Below, one piece after another: positions 12,203-21,655 of a stretch of 27,812 nucleotides of DNA. The notes beneath the pieces were generated by a model, which searched no databases, was not told the origin of the DNA, and was given only the letters and a program-made list of their open reading frames with translations. This DNA is from Reticulitermes lucifugus (lineage: Eukaryota > Arthropoda > Insecta > Blattodea > Rhinotermitidae): assembly GCA_026260175.1 (NCBI GenBank), contig JAKCWW010000825.1, forward strand, positions 11,541-39,352, given 5' to 3'. Made by a program: the position numbers and the translations under genes. Numbering within the stretch: position 1 is the first letter of the stretch; each line of letters begins with the position of its first letter.

Positions 12203-12898
12203 CAGTAATTCCCCGACTTACGTAGTTTTGCCCCCAGACCCAAGCCAAGCGCACAAATTCGTACGTACGATGCTGAAGATATCTTCGGGTTGCCAAACTT
12301 CCATGATCAGGAGCCCACGCTTGAATGTCTTGTTGACATTCGGAAGCAAAGCGCTCCTGAAGAAGCTGAGGATCCTGAGCCTGAGCCTAAGGAGAGGACC
12401 GTAACGGATTCGAAGTTGACTGAGGAGCTTAGACTCTTTGAAGCAGGCATCAAGGTGTTTGAGGACATAGACTCGAACGAGCAGTGAGGAGCAAAAGAAG
12501 ACAAGGAAGTATGAGGATTCTTGCTTACTGTGAGGAGCTTCTAAAAGAGAAGAAGAGGTCTTCATCTTGTCAGACTTCAGTGCTTGATTTCGTTAAGTCA
12601 TCTTCAGGGACTCGTGCGTCGCCACCTATACTGTTGGACGTTGTAGATGATGGTTCAGATGGCCCACCTGCAGTTCTAAAGGAAGTGCCTCCTCCTTAAA
12701 TTTTAATTTGTCAGGTTTCATTTTTGTACATTTTTTGTAATTATAAATATGTATTTTTTCTTAGTCAAAACAGATCTTCTGGAACCACCCTCCCGATTTT
12801 AACATTGCATTTGTGGGAAAGTTTGTCTGGACTTACGTCGTATCGACTAACGTCGCTGGTCTCGGAACCACTTACGACGTAAGTTCGGAGGACGACTG
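12203..12898 (+). mobile_element. Tigger/pogo-type DNA transposon, internally deleted
   Basis: A 696-bp element with related terminal inverted repeats: CAGTAATTCCCCGACTTACG at the left end and, read inward on the other strand from 12898, CAGTCGTCCTCCGAACTTAC. The dinucleotide TA flanks both ends (12201-12202 and 12899-12900), the target duplication expected of Tc1/mariner-pogo elements. The subterminal ACTTACGTCGTA-like repeats resemble Tigger ends as I remember them. Full-length Tigger elements are about 2-3 kb; here only the ends and the last part of the transposase frame remain, so it is non-autonomous. The right end also holds a small palindrome, CTTACGACGTAAG. Confidence 0.88.
12260..12699 (+). 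pseudogene. C-terminal fragment of a pogo/Tigger DDE transposase
   Basis: Plus-strand coding remnant inside the Tigger-like element. The first frame (about 12266-12487) reads through an acidic, proline-rich segment (EDPEPEPKE) and then LRLFEAGIKVFEDID, ending at a TGA at 12485-12487. A one-base shift continues the protein as MRILAYCEELLKEKKRSS, QTSVLDFVKSS and an acidic tail, stopping at TAA 12697-12699. This resembles the C-terminal tail of CENP-B-like pogo transposases, where a QTSxxxFF-type segment closes the protein. The DNA-binding and DDE catalytic domains are missing. The minus-strand frames over the same bases are shadows. Confidence 0.78.
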
Positions 12899-12900
12899 TA

Positions 12901-13519
12901 TAATCACGGAATTACAACTTGCTTTAAGGGATGATGGTATCTGGAGGTAATACATAAACTTACTCTGCTAAGGTGACCATTGCAATGCCCACTCACGGAT
13001 ACAGTTTATTACTGCCATTTCCTATTACCATCTCTGACTCCTAGCGTACCTAACGACAAAATAGCAAGCCTTTGTTTTTTTCTACTCAGACCTGAACTTC
13101 CGTGTTTCTGACAGTTAAAGTTAAGAAACAGCTTCATGGTACTTCTCCCTGACGATCTTACCGTATCCTGTGCTCCGTACTCGTAGATAATCCCACACCG
13201 TGGTCTGAAGGCGACTTTCCGTCCCAACTTAGGAAATAACTCAGATAACCTTGTTCGGTCCACAACATACACATTTTTCTTTCTTCTCTCTTTTGTCCCT
13301 TCGTCCTTCCAAGGAGCTATACTCGTATATATGAGAGAACATTTCTTACATTGTAGAAGCTACTGTCCTCTATTGACCTAAGGGAAGAACCGCATCTTCA
13401 CGCAAGTTAAATAACATCCACTTGTAGGGCTGAAGAAGTGGCTAATATTATAACGATAAACTTTCTAATTTACAGTCACCACACGTTATTAGGATAGTGA
13501 AGTGTAAAGTGGCACTATG
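12901..13519. other. Intergenic, no gene seen
   Basis: Includes an 87-codon minus-strand frame at 13009-13272 in which I recognise no domain. No other feature. Confidence 0.4.
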
Positions 13520-13683
13520 AGCTGCGGTGTTGCTCAGATTAGAACGACAAGGAATGTAAGCAGAATATTTACAGGGAAACTTTAGGAGAAGGTCGCTTGG
13601 AAGACCGCCAAGGAATCTGGAGTTTAGGAGTAATGTGGATCAACGGGTGGCTTGTGAGGACCGGAAGCAGACAGGACTGTTTA
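13520..13683 (+). pseudogene. LINE ORF2 C-terminal remnant (weak)
   Basis: Two plus-strand frames together resemble the C-terminus of insect non-LTR retrotransposon ORF2 proteins. The first (from 13520) gives a V-A spaced before RNVSRIFTGK. After a frameshift near 13575 the second gives RRRSLGRPPR, then a basic stretch ending QTGLF. In the family I have in mind, a GHVAR...RNVYR segment is followed by a GKRPLGRPRRR segment, in that order and spacing. The fragment is short, frameshifted and has no upstream reverse-transcriptase motifs. Chance similarity is possible, because the basic GRP motif is simple. Confidence 0.45.
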
Positions 13684-14294
13684 TTTCTTGTCAGGTAGCG
13701 TCCGTGACATTAAATTTTGGGTTCTTCTTGTAAAGTCATCCTTGTGGTGAGTTAAAAGTAAGGTTCCGAGTTTCGCGGGTCAGAGACCAGCTGGACTAGT
13801 CACAAACTTTCCTCGTGTTAGACATTCCTCGTCCCTAACATAAGCAAAATTTTAATACGTGGACAACACCAAAACCTTCCGTGCTTCGTGTTGCTCTATG
13901 AGCTGTATATCCATGACGCACGCATTCTTCATTATCGTTACCTTAACTTTATGCGTAAAAATCCTCACACTTGTTAATAATTGAAGGGTAAAGTTTAGTT
14001 CCAAACAGATAAGATTTGGGGTTCTTACGGTTGTGAACGTGAAAATTATGGCCTTTTGTTTTTTGAAGACATGTTTTATGAAGGACAGGTATCGAAACTT
14101 CGGAGGAACCAGCAGATTCCATTTTAGGTATAGGAACTGAAGAAAAAAGCAACAAATTCTTCTGAAAATTTGGTACATGTGGTACATGTTTACAAATACA
14201 TACAGCGCCACATCCACAGTAAGCCTTAATATTACGGTACGGACAGAGTTGTATTTTGGAACCTCGTGATTATTCTGTAACTGAGGCATTTTTA
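13684..14294. other. Intergenic, no gene seen
   Basis: A minus-strand frame of about 175 codons (13852-14379) is the longest in the window. Its hydrophobic and basic composition fits AT-rich noncoding DNA, and its first residues are the translation of the CTGT-rich module at 14295-14400. I do not call it a gene. Confidence 0.4.
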
Positions 14295-14400
14295 GGCGCG
14301 TTCGCAAAGCGACTATTAGCTTCGTCATGTCTGTCTTTCTGTCTGTGCGTCCGCCCGCTTGGAGCAACTCGGCTACCACTGGACGGATTTTCTTGAAATT
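14295..14400. repeat. Possible dispersed repeat with CTGTCT-rich core
   Basis: A CTGTCTTTCTGTCTGTGCGT run is followed by CAACTCGGCTACCACTGGAC and then TTTTCTTGAAATTTAATG. This phrase resembles a dispersed insect repeat that often yields spurious TDRQTDR-type peptides. There is only one copy in the window, so its repeat nature is from memory. Confidence 0.3.
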
Positions 14401-15405
14401 TAATGTTTGAGAATTTTTCCAATATCTATCGAGAAAATATAAGGGTCATTAAACTCTGACAAGAATAACGGGTACTTTACATGAAAAACTATGAACATAT
14501 ATGATCATGTCTCGCTGATGAGAAATATTTCAGACGGAAGTTGTAGAGAAAATCGAAACGCATACGAGAATTTTAAACTCAATACCTTTTTTTTCGGAAA
14601 ATAGTGCCTTCTATGAGATAACGTGGAAAAATATAGTACAGGCAGACAGGCCACAAATGACAATATAATACGACATATGCGCTTTGCATGCTGGATAACT
14701 AAAGACAGAGGCACACACTCAGAATATGTAATACTTATTGCTTTTGAACAGCAACAATGGTTACACGAACGCGTCTCAGTGTTACGTTTATACGTACATT
14801 GCTTATTGTTGGGTGTATTAAATAATACGTCTGTGTCCCTTTCAAGATTTGATCATGACACTTGTCATGAAACACGGTACAAAGTAAAGAATGTGGAATG
14901 ATGTAATTTTGACTAGACATTTTGTAAAAATTAGCTATATATTTCTGTACTTTTTAGAATAAGACAAGCGGCTGCATTAAGAATTATCTGTCTTTTTCTT
15001 AAAAGACAAAATCGTCTCTTCCATCAAAAATAAGTACGAAACTTTGGGGGACCCTGACTTGGAAATTCAGGAAAGTTCAAGCTCGCTTCTCTCTCTGCAA
15101 CTCTGAACCCCAGGTTTGTTGTTACTGTGTACTTTGTGTTGTTGCGTATCGCTAGGAAGTAGTACGTTGTCTCGTTCTGTTTCTGCGAAACTGATAGCGC
15201 AAGTTTGCGGAATCCATCTTTCATATTATAGAGATAGTGTCACGACCATATTAAGTTTTATTCATGTGTGCGTGTGAAGGTAGAAATTTATGTCAGTAGT
15301 TTACCTCGGTCCGATAACGTCTCTTGTAGTGTCCTTAAACGGAATTGCTCCCTGCAGGATGCGAAGCTAGTTGAAAGGCGTGCGTTGACGGCGAGCCAAG
15401 GAGGT
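14401..15405. other. Intergenic, no gene seen
   Basis: Short frames on both strands without recognisable domains. No RNA or repeat noticed. Confidence 0.4.
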
Positions 15406-15425
15406 TGAGGGGGGAGGGGGGGAGG
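15403..15425 (+). other. G-run cluster, quadruplex-prone
   Basis: A run of six G (15409-15414), one A, seven G (15416-15422), one A and GG, preceded by GG at 15403-15404. The two long runs can supply four GGG tracts. It is conspicuous in an AT-rich window; no function is implied. Confidence 0.6.
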
Positions 15426-15642
15426 AACTTAAGGCCGCGTTTTCAGGTACTTAACTTAATGGTTAACACAACTTCAGAAAGTTGTGCAATCTAAACAGAA
15501 GGTAAACAGTTCATCTTTCAGCTTGTTAGACAGCAATGTACACAACGCAGTAACACATTTTATGAAGCATAAGGTACTGAACATATGTCTCACTTCAGGC
15601 AAATTCAGGCTTTGAAATCATATTCTAGTCGGTAGCAATTCA

Positions 15643-15655
15643 GTCCCTATTCAGG
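15643..15655. repeat. Target-site duplication, left copy (SINE B)
   Basis: GTCCCTATTCAGG is repeated exactly at 15953-15965 and brackets the SINE B copy. Confidence 0.95.
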
Positions 15656-15952
15656 TAAAGGTAAAGCAATCCCATTACAGGCCTGGACACCAGGAGGTTG
15701 AGGCTCCCAGATTTCTAGACAATTGGCACATGAAGGTGGTAAAGTTGTCCGCCCTATGCACCGACCGCCTTTACCCCTCAGGAAATATTCCTGGTACTCG
15801 TTGCTGTTAGAGGATGAGTCGACCCCCGGGTCACAGTGCGACCGAAAGAATTATGTCAATAAAAAACTCTTAATGACACCATCGGGAATCCAACCCGCGA
15901 CCTTCCGGTTTGTAGCGCAGTGCCTCAACCAACTGCGCCACCGCGTACCCCT
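15656..15952 (-). repeat. SINE family B, copy 2 (tRNA-derived, full length)
   Basis: A 297-bp minus-strand SINE that aligns end to end with the copy at 3767-4070. The tRNA-like head is at high coordinates, with A box TGGCGCAGTTGG (complement of 15929-15940). The B box region (complement of 15895-15905) reads GGTTGGATTCC, where the conserved C after GGTT is changed to G; this would weaken TFIIIC binding. The tail at low coordinates is a GTAAAG repeat instead of poly-A. Perfect 13-bp target duplications flank it, so the borders are exact. A plus-strand frame at 15723-16118 runs through it and is an artefact. Confidence 0.96.
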
Positions 15953-15965
15953 GTCCCTATTCAGG
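15953..15965. repeat. Target-site duplication, right copy (SINE B)
   Basis: GTCCCTATTCAGG, identical to 15643-15655. Confidence 0.95.
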
Positions 15966-16446
15966 AGGTTAAATATAATCCCAGAGTTTGGATCTGAAGT
16001 TCTCAGGAAACTGACTATAAATATTATTCTCTTCCGTGATGTGACACCGTGTAGTCTGGTAGACGAATATCCATGTTCTCATAAAGCTTCTGCATCTTTA
16101 TTCAGAGTAGATGAATAGGCCGAACGGGGCAATGCAGTAGGGTGTAAAATTCTAAGCCTCTTTTTGCAACGTCGTAACCATTTTGCTGTTTACTAGTAAT
16201 GTTAGGGGGTTCTGCATGAGGGATTTTGCAATGGGGAGACATGACCTCACATTTTTATGTTTTGCTTCCCACCGTTCAAGAATAGACGAAAGCACTCTAA
16301 CCAAAGTTGTCTTTTTCCCCCTGTCATATAGCGATTAGTGTCTGACTAAATCTTACAATTTGTGTTCTTCTTAACACAGGCAGTTGAAAAAGCTTTGATT
16401 AAACGAAGGACAAAACAATTAGTCACTAAAAATGCCACTCATATAG
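15966..16446. other. Intergenic, no gene seen
   Basis: Nothing recognised between the two SINEs. The last ten bases, ACTCATATAG (16437-16446), may be a diverged target duplication of the following SINE A copy. Confidence 0.4.
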
Positions 16447-16740
16447 GTTTTTCTTTTTTTTCCTGTGACTCGACAGCCCCTAGGCGGCCTAGCCCTCCTC
16501 ATTTTCGAGGCTTCACGATCACACACATTAGACACATCACACTCGGTAGGACTCCTCTGGACGAGGGACCAGNNNNNNNNNNNNNNNNNNNNNNNNNNNN
16601 NNNNNNNNNNNNNNNNNNNNNNGGGACCAGCTCGTCGTAGAGACCTCTACCTGACAACACACAACACTCACAAGAGACAGACATCAATGCCCAGGCGGGA
16701 TTCGAACCCACAATCCCAGCAAGCGAGCGGCCGTAGACCC
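16447..16740 (-). repeat. SINE family A, reverse copy containing an N-gap
   Basis: A minus-strand SINE A copy. Its A-rich 3' tail appears as the T-run at 16447-16460, followed by the complement of the GGGGCTGTCGAG and GAGGAGGGCTAGG segments. The B box is intact (GGTTCGAATCC, complement of 16698-16708). The head stops about 20 bases short of that in the 27675 copy, so the A box is lost. The flanks ACTCATATAG (16437-16446) and ACGCATGTAG (16741-16750) match at 8 of 10 positions and may be an aged target duplication. An assembly gap splits the body. Confidence 0.9.
16573..16622. other. Assembly gap (50 N)
   Basis: Fifty N inside the SINE. The eight bases before it (16565-16572) and after it (16623-16630) are both GGGACCAG, and the element at the left edge of the window has this word only once at the equivalent place. 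The flanks therefore probably overlap, and the 50 is probably a placeholder length. Confidence 0.9.
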
Positions 16741-16750
16741 ACGCATGTAG

Positions 16751-17520
16751 AGTTTGTGCAGTTTGTTATGGGTATGGGCTTGCGTTAATGACATGGAAAG
16801 AAACAAACACCATCTTGCGAGCGCCTGAATCTTGCGCTACACGTTGAATGAAATGGCGTATCTCATTGGTGTGCAGACCTGAGCTTATGCAAATCTATTC
16901 TTTGACAGATAGCGTGTAATTTTTTATTGATGTCTGTTTATTATAGATATATTGAGTTCATCATTTGGTGAGAAAGCTGATTAGCACTGACCTCTGCTTC
17001 TCCGGAAAAAGATTTCGAAACACATGTCCTCTTCTAATGTGTGTAGTTTACGCTACTAGCAATAGAAACGATGTTTACAGACCAGGTAACAGGACTGTGC
17101 GACCACTTTGTGGTCATGCCAACTCTTGCAACAAATATTACCAAACATTACACCACACCATGTCCTCATCCTCGCGCAGAAGCGTTGTGCTCCTTACCTG
17201 TATTCTCCCACACATCTCCCGTGTGTCTAGGGCCTCAAAGTTGATTTTCGAACAATATGACGGTACTGATTGTCGGTTGGGTGACACCGTATGTTGTGAC
17301 TGAGATATTTAACTTTTTAATAAAATCTGAGCAGCGTCATCGTGTGTTTGATGTAACGTCTTACCAATAGCAACGGAAATCTTCTTGGAAGGTTTGCGTT
17401 TTGTGACACTTCGTTCCGAGTGAACTCAACAGATTCTGCGAGATTTCAGGCTTCCGCCACGGTGTGAACGAGATATGCGTTCTTTTGGAATTTTACGCAG
17501 CGTAGAATAGTAGTTTCTGA
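16751..17520. other. Intergenic, no gene seen
   Basis: Contains a plus-strand frame of 112 codons (16965-17303), rich in Ser, Arg and Cys, with no recognisable domain. I do not call it a gene. Confidence 0.4.
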
Positions 17521-17522
17521 CC

Positions 17523-17560
17523 GGCGTTTCGGGACAACCTATCGGTCCTATCTTCAAGGG
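17523..17560 (-). repeat. Retroelement-terminus-like motif (TTGAAGA...GAAAC)
   Basis: The minus strand reads TTGAAGATA, then GGAC and GTCC separated by nine bases (a 4-bp stem, GGAC at 17545-17548 complement and GTCC at 17532-17535 complement), then CGAAACGCC (complement of 17522-17530). It shares layout with the motifs at 10730-10776 and 24481-24517. The first base of the CTGANGA core is T, so any hammerhead activity is unlikely. Confidence 0.28.
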
Positions 17561-17843
17561 TCAAACAGTCCAAGAACGCAGATCTTAGATTCTGCTTCTG
17601 ACTTTGTTACAGATCTAGCACATTTAATTCCTTGAATAATCTCTTAAAACTTACTTTTGGTAATTTATGGTGTATGTGTTTAGTTACATTTTCTACTGTT
17701 TGTTTTCTTCCAGGTAAGTGCTGATCGTCTGACAAGTGTGTGTGTATCGCAGGGAAATAACAGTGTTTTTCCGGAAGCAACATAAGAGAAATGAGCCAGT
17801 TTTCGATTAGCCTTTCTACTTCCAAGGTAGGTAGGTAATCTGT
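17561..17843. other. Intergenic, no gene seen
   Basis: No recognisable feature before the SINE C target site. Confidence 0.4.
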
Positions 17844-17856
17844 AACCTCTAAATGT
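17844..17856. repeat. Target-site duplication, left copy (SINE C)
   Basis: AACCTCTAAATGT, repeated exactly at 18151-18163. With one mismatch the match extends through the next four bases (GGCT against AGCT). Confidence 0.95.
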
Positions 17857-18150
17857 GGCTGTGGCATGGTCAGGCGGTTAGTCGCCGGCTTCTCACCGCT
17901 TAGGCCGGGGTTTGATCCCGGGTCGGTCCATGTGGGATTTGTGGTGGACAAAGTGGCATTGGGACAGGGTTTTCTCCGAGTACTTCGGATTTCCCCTGTC
18001 AATTTCATTCCACCGGTGCTCCATTAAATGGAAAAGCAGAAGAAACCCTCATTATCTTCATCATCTTCATCACAGGGTTGCACAATAAGCCTTCAAGGCT
18101 GCGGTGCGTCCGTAGCATCTGCTACGGGGCCCTTCAATAAAGAAAGGAAA
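17857..18150 (+). repeat. SINE family C (tRNA-derived, full length)
   Basis: A plus-strand SINE of about 294 bp with a tRNA-like head: A box TGGTCAGGCGG (17867-17877) and B box GGTTTGATCCC (17909-17919, one change from consensus). The body includes a TCATCTTCATCATCTTCATC microsatellite near 18055-18072. Two hairpins follow close to the 3' end: AGCCTT/AAGGCT near 18087-18099 and CCGTAGC-ATCT-GCTACGG (18109-18126). The tail is AATAAAGAAAGGAAA. Exact 13-bp duplications on both sides fix the borders. The minus-strand frame at 17607-18008 is partly a translation of this SINE. Confidence 0.95.
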
Positions 18151-18163
18151 AACCTCTAAATGT
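18151..18163. repeat. Target-site duplication, right copy (SINE C)
   Basis: AACCTCTAAATGT, identical to 17844-17856. Confidence 0.95.
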
Positions 18164-19400
18164 AGCTATTTCCTTGAAGCAGACTCTTTCTTGTGAAATT
18201 GATAGCCTCTTATCTTGTTAAGCAGTTTCTTGCCTTGTATGACACCAGAAGCTTTATTATCGTCTTCATGAGAATGCACTATTACGTCCTGTCTTAACCT
18301 AGTCGATTAACACTTCACAACTTCATGAGCCTTTCCGTTGAGACTGGTTTTAATATTTTACACCTATCTACGCCTGAAACTCAAACGTGTTCTGTCTCAT
18401 TCAGTTTTATGAATAGTAAATTTTTGCCTTTTTTATCTACCTCATTCGTGCTACGCGTTTCGCTCTGCTTTAAATTACCCTAATAATGTCACGAAGTTAC
18501 GACTGTTACAGATTTCGAAAGATACAGTTTGAGAAAAACGTGAGCGTTGTATATCGTACACTTTGGTGTATAGGAGGTATTCTCAGGACACAGTCGGTAG
18601 CAGTTTAAGGACTTAAATTTTATTACATCCAATTTAATGTCTATAAACTCTTACATGGTGGAATTATTATTGTTATAAATGTGAATTATTATTATTATTT
18701 TTATTATTATCATTATTATTACATGTGATTCAGTTACAGTTCTGATTTAAATTACATTTGGCTAAGCACACTTGATAAAAATATTTTTTTTTAATTTAGG
18801 GACTATATTAAGTTAAAATCTCGTTCATCCTCTTACTTAAAATCATTTAAGCTAATGTACTGATTTTTATATAATAATTCTTTTGTTCAATGCCCCTGCA
18901 GTGTGTGACAGTGCGTTCTTTAAGAGCATCTCCAAGTTATGAGGACGTCCACACTCAGCTAACCGGCAGCCGATCTGCAGGGATTTGGATAAGGTTTTGC
19001 TAATTGTGTAATTTAGCGATACCGTCGGTTGTTAAGATTCTTTAGCGTTGATGGCGGATGAATAAATGAATATAAGGAGCACTGGTGGAGTGATAGTGAG
19101 AGGGAGAACGGATATATTTTGAGAAAAACCTGTTCCGCTGCGGCTTTGTCAACCACAAACCCACATTGGCTGGCCTGCTTGGGTAGAGTATTCACACTGA
19201 ACACTCTTGAGGCACTATAGTGCAGTTAATCTAATTATATTTAAAAACCATAAACAATAAATATTTGGCGAAAATATAATTAATTTTGGTCAAATATTCT
19301 TTCGAAGAATACCCGACCTCACTTGAGCGTACATTGACGTTAGCTTGAAAGCTGGTATGAATAGATGCATTTATGAGTAAGTATGGGAAAAAGGTGTTTT
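18164..19400. other. Intergenic, no gene seen
   Basis: AT-rich; includes the ATT microsatellite listed separately. No other feature recognised. Confidence 0.4.
18684..18720. repeat. (ATT)n microsatellite, imperfect
   Basis: About a dozen ATT units with two interruptions, seen directly. Confidence 0.88.
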
Positions 19401-19406
19401 TCTTCA

Positions 19407-19454
19407 CCGTGAGCTGGCCATGATCTGACCGTGAACTGACCGTGACCGTGACCG
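19407..19454. repeat. CCGTGA / TGACC short repeat cluster
   Basis: CCGTGA occurs at 19407, 19429, 19440 and 19446 in 45 bases. On the minus strand this is three head-to-tail CGGTCA hexamers plus a fourth nearby, close to the nuclear-receptor half-site AGGTCA. It may be a tiny minisatellite; a binding role is speculative. Confidence 0.45.
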
Positions 19455-21402
19455 CACCCACAGTGTGAATGAAGTGTAACTGTCGTTTCGCGGGTTTGTA
19501 TTAAGACGTAAACCTAATTCTCTGAGACAAGAAGTACAATGAACTTTAAACCGACCAGAAGAACACTCCGCGTTAAACTACCTAAGGAAGGGGCGCTGTA
19601 TGAGCCGTTGTAGTAGGTTGGAGAGAGACGGCAATTTGTGTGTGCTACTTTGTACTTAGTGAGTGAAAAGTTTGTGGTCATAACATTGTATTCCGTGTTT
19701 TGTGCTTGTTATATTTGAGCTTTAACCCTGAAAAGAGAAAGACTTTCAAAGGCATGTGTAATGAACCCATATTTCAAAGCGTTATTTACATGTATCGCAA
19801 CAGTGGTTAAAAGTACATAATCTAAAGTCATGTTTCTCACAGTGATTTAACATTTATTCTTTGTCAGTTGGCTTTTAAACAGCGCGTTTGAGGTGTGAAG
19901 GAGGAGGAAGTGTTCGACAGAGCATTTTAAAGCTTTACCAAACACTGTCAGTAGAAATGGTTTATGTTTCCTGCGGAACAAAATTACGTTCGGGATTTCA
20001 GTAAGGGTAAATATTTTGCTGTCTTCAAATCACACTCATAAATTCCTAAAACCTTTGTGTATCGTAGCAGAAGCACGAGAAAAATAGTTTAACTGATAGA
20101 CATTTTGCATGCTGTTATCAATGGCACAGAATTCTTTTGTCTGGCACAGTTTCTGTTAATTCTCGTTGTAATTTGTTGTGTTGTGTTTAATGCCCTCTAA
20201 AAGCCAAGACTGTTAGGATATAGGGGAGTTTTTGTAGAATGCATAATTCCGTGCACCATTTTCCGTGGGAAGCTAGTCAAGAAAGTTTCCCTCCCTTGTA
20301 AGAAAGTCGAAGGTCCATTGGCGCGGTCTTGCAGCCTGCAACTTGCCCTGATTCTTTTGTAGCTCAAGTCTGATAACACTTAAAATTTTCGAAAGGATGA
20401 ATGTAAGTGTTGCGATCTTCTGGCTTTAACACCGTAAGTACTAACTACACTGCTTTAAACGGAGGGGACAAATTCCTAATTTTTACCGGGGAGGGAACTT
20501 CAAATTTCACATCTCTTGCAGTTTCAGTGTAATTTTTAAATGTTTTTCTTTCTTAAATTTGTTAAAAGCGACAGAGTTAGTTGACCTATAACCCGCTCAC
20601 ATTCATTCTGTTATTAAACACTGTGTCATTATTGTATCACTCTAATGTTTTCCGCGCTTTCTAATGGCATTCCAAAGCCATGGCTTACTTTATGGTCCGT
20701 CGGTGCATCCCTGCTGCCCCATTAAACAGATGGGCCACGGGTCCTTAAATTTGTTAATTATTCGCTTGTTTATTGTTACAATAAAATAGGTGCTGAGAAG
20801 GGGGTGTGATTTGTTGTTATCGAAAGGGGTGATTGTGTCTATTACATGGGGCTATTTACTGCAGATAAACCTACCAAGCACGCATAGGCATTATATGCAT
20901 ATTAATGCACCCATCTCTCGGCCGGTGTGCCCGTATCGTAGTGCTGGATGGACACACGGTGTCACACTGTCGATCGCTTTAGACGACATGCCATGCAACT
21001 GCTCCTAGGTACCGGTGTGTCTGTGTCGAACAGGACAATGGCAGGCAGCCACATATGGTCCTAATACGCTCCCTCCATCTCTTCGCATTAAGCAATGCCC
21101 ACGCTGCTCAGTTGCCCGTGCTCTACGTGAACGTGGTATGTGGTATTTCGAACGGAATGCAAATGAACTCGGGTCTATCAAGAGATAGGAGGCAGGAATC
21201 AGTGGAGTAATTACCGAGAAGGGTGCAATTAAAAAATGAACAAACGAAGGGTAAAACTATGAGGTGGAGCTAATCCATCAAATTATTGTGTTAAATTAAA
21301 CGAATACCAGCGCAAAGGGTTACATGAGGTATATTAAGTAAATAGTTTTATTTAAGCTCCAGAAACAAAAGGATTAACGTTTCACTAACTCAGTATGAAG
21401 CC
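19455..21402. other. Intergenic or intronic, no gene seen
   Basis: About 1.9 kb without supported features. A 72-codon plus frame at 20790-21008 has no recognisable domain. Confidence 0.4.
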
Positions 21403-21655
21403 CATCCCGGTGGCCATGCGGTCTAAAGCGTACGTCTGTAGCCGCTTGATTGATGGGATCGGGAGTTCGAATCCCGCTGAGGGCGTGGATGTGCGTCTCT
21501 TCTGTTTGTTGTGTAGGTAGCGGCCTCTGCGACAAGCTGATCGCTCGTTCAGAGACGTCCTGCCGGATGTGTGTGTGTGTGTGTGTGTCAAATTGTGTGA
21601 GATCTGGAAACATCAACAGTGAGGCGGCCTAGGTCCGAATTAGGCTGTAGCGCAA
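21403..21655 (+). repeat. SINE family A, copy with expanded TG tract
   Basis: Plus-strand SINE A copy with the complete tRNA-like head: CATCCCGGTGGCC, A box CGGTCTAAAGCG (21419-21430) and B box AGTTCGAATCC (21464-21474, one change). The body follows the other copies through GGCCTCTGCGACAAGCTG and CAGAGACGTCCTGCC. It then carries a (TG)10 run (21569-21588) where the left-edge copy has a non-repetitive stretch. The GTGAGGCGGCCTAGG tail is present, but no clean poly-A or target duplication was found. The copy looks older than the others. Frames on both strands (21374-21632) are SINE translations. Confidence 0.9.

Noticed and set aside
12218-12565. 115-codon minus-strand frame
   Set aside because: Shadow of the Tigger-type transposase remnant on the plus strand.
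13852-14379. Longest frame in the window (about 175 codons, minus strand)
   Set aside because: No recognisable domain. Its start lies in a CTGT-rich repeat-like module, and its Phe/Leu/Lys-rich composition fits AT-rich noncoding DNA.
16965-17303. 112-codon plus-strand frame
   Set aside because: No domain, signal peptide or homologue recognised; a frame this long is plausible by chance in 27 kb.
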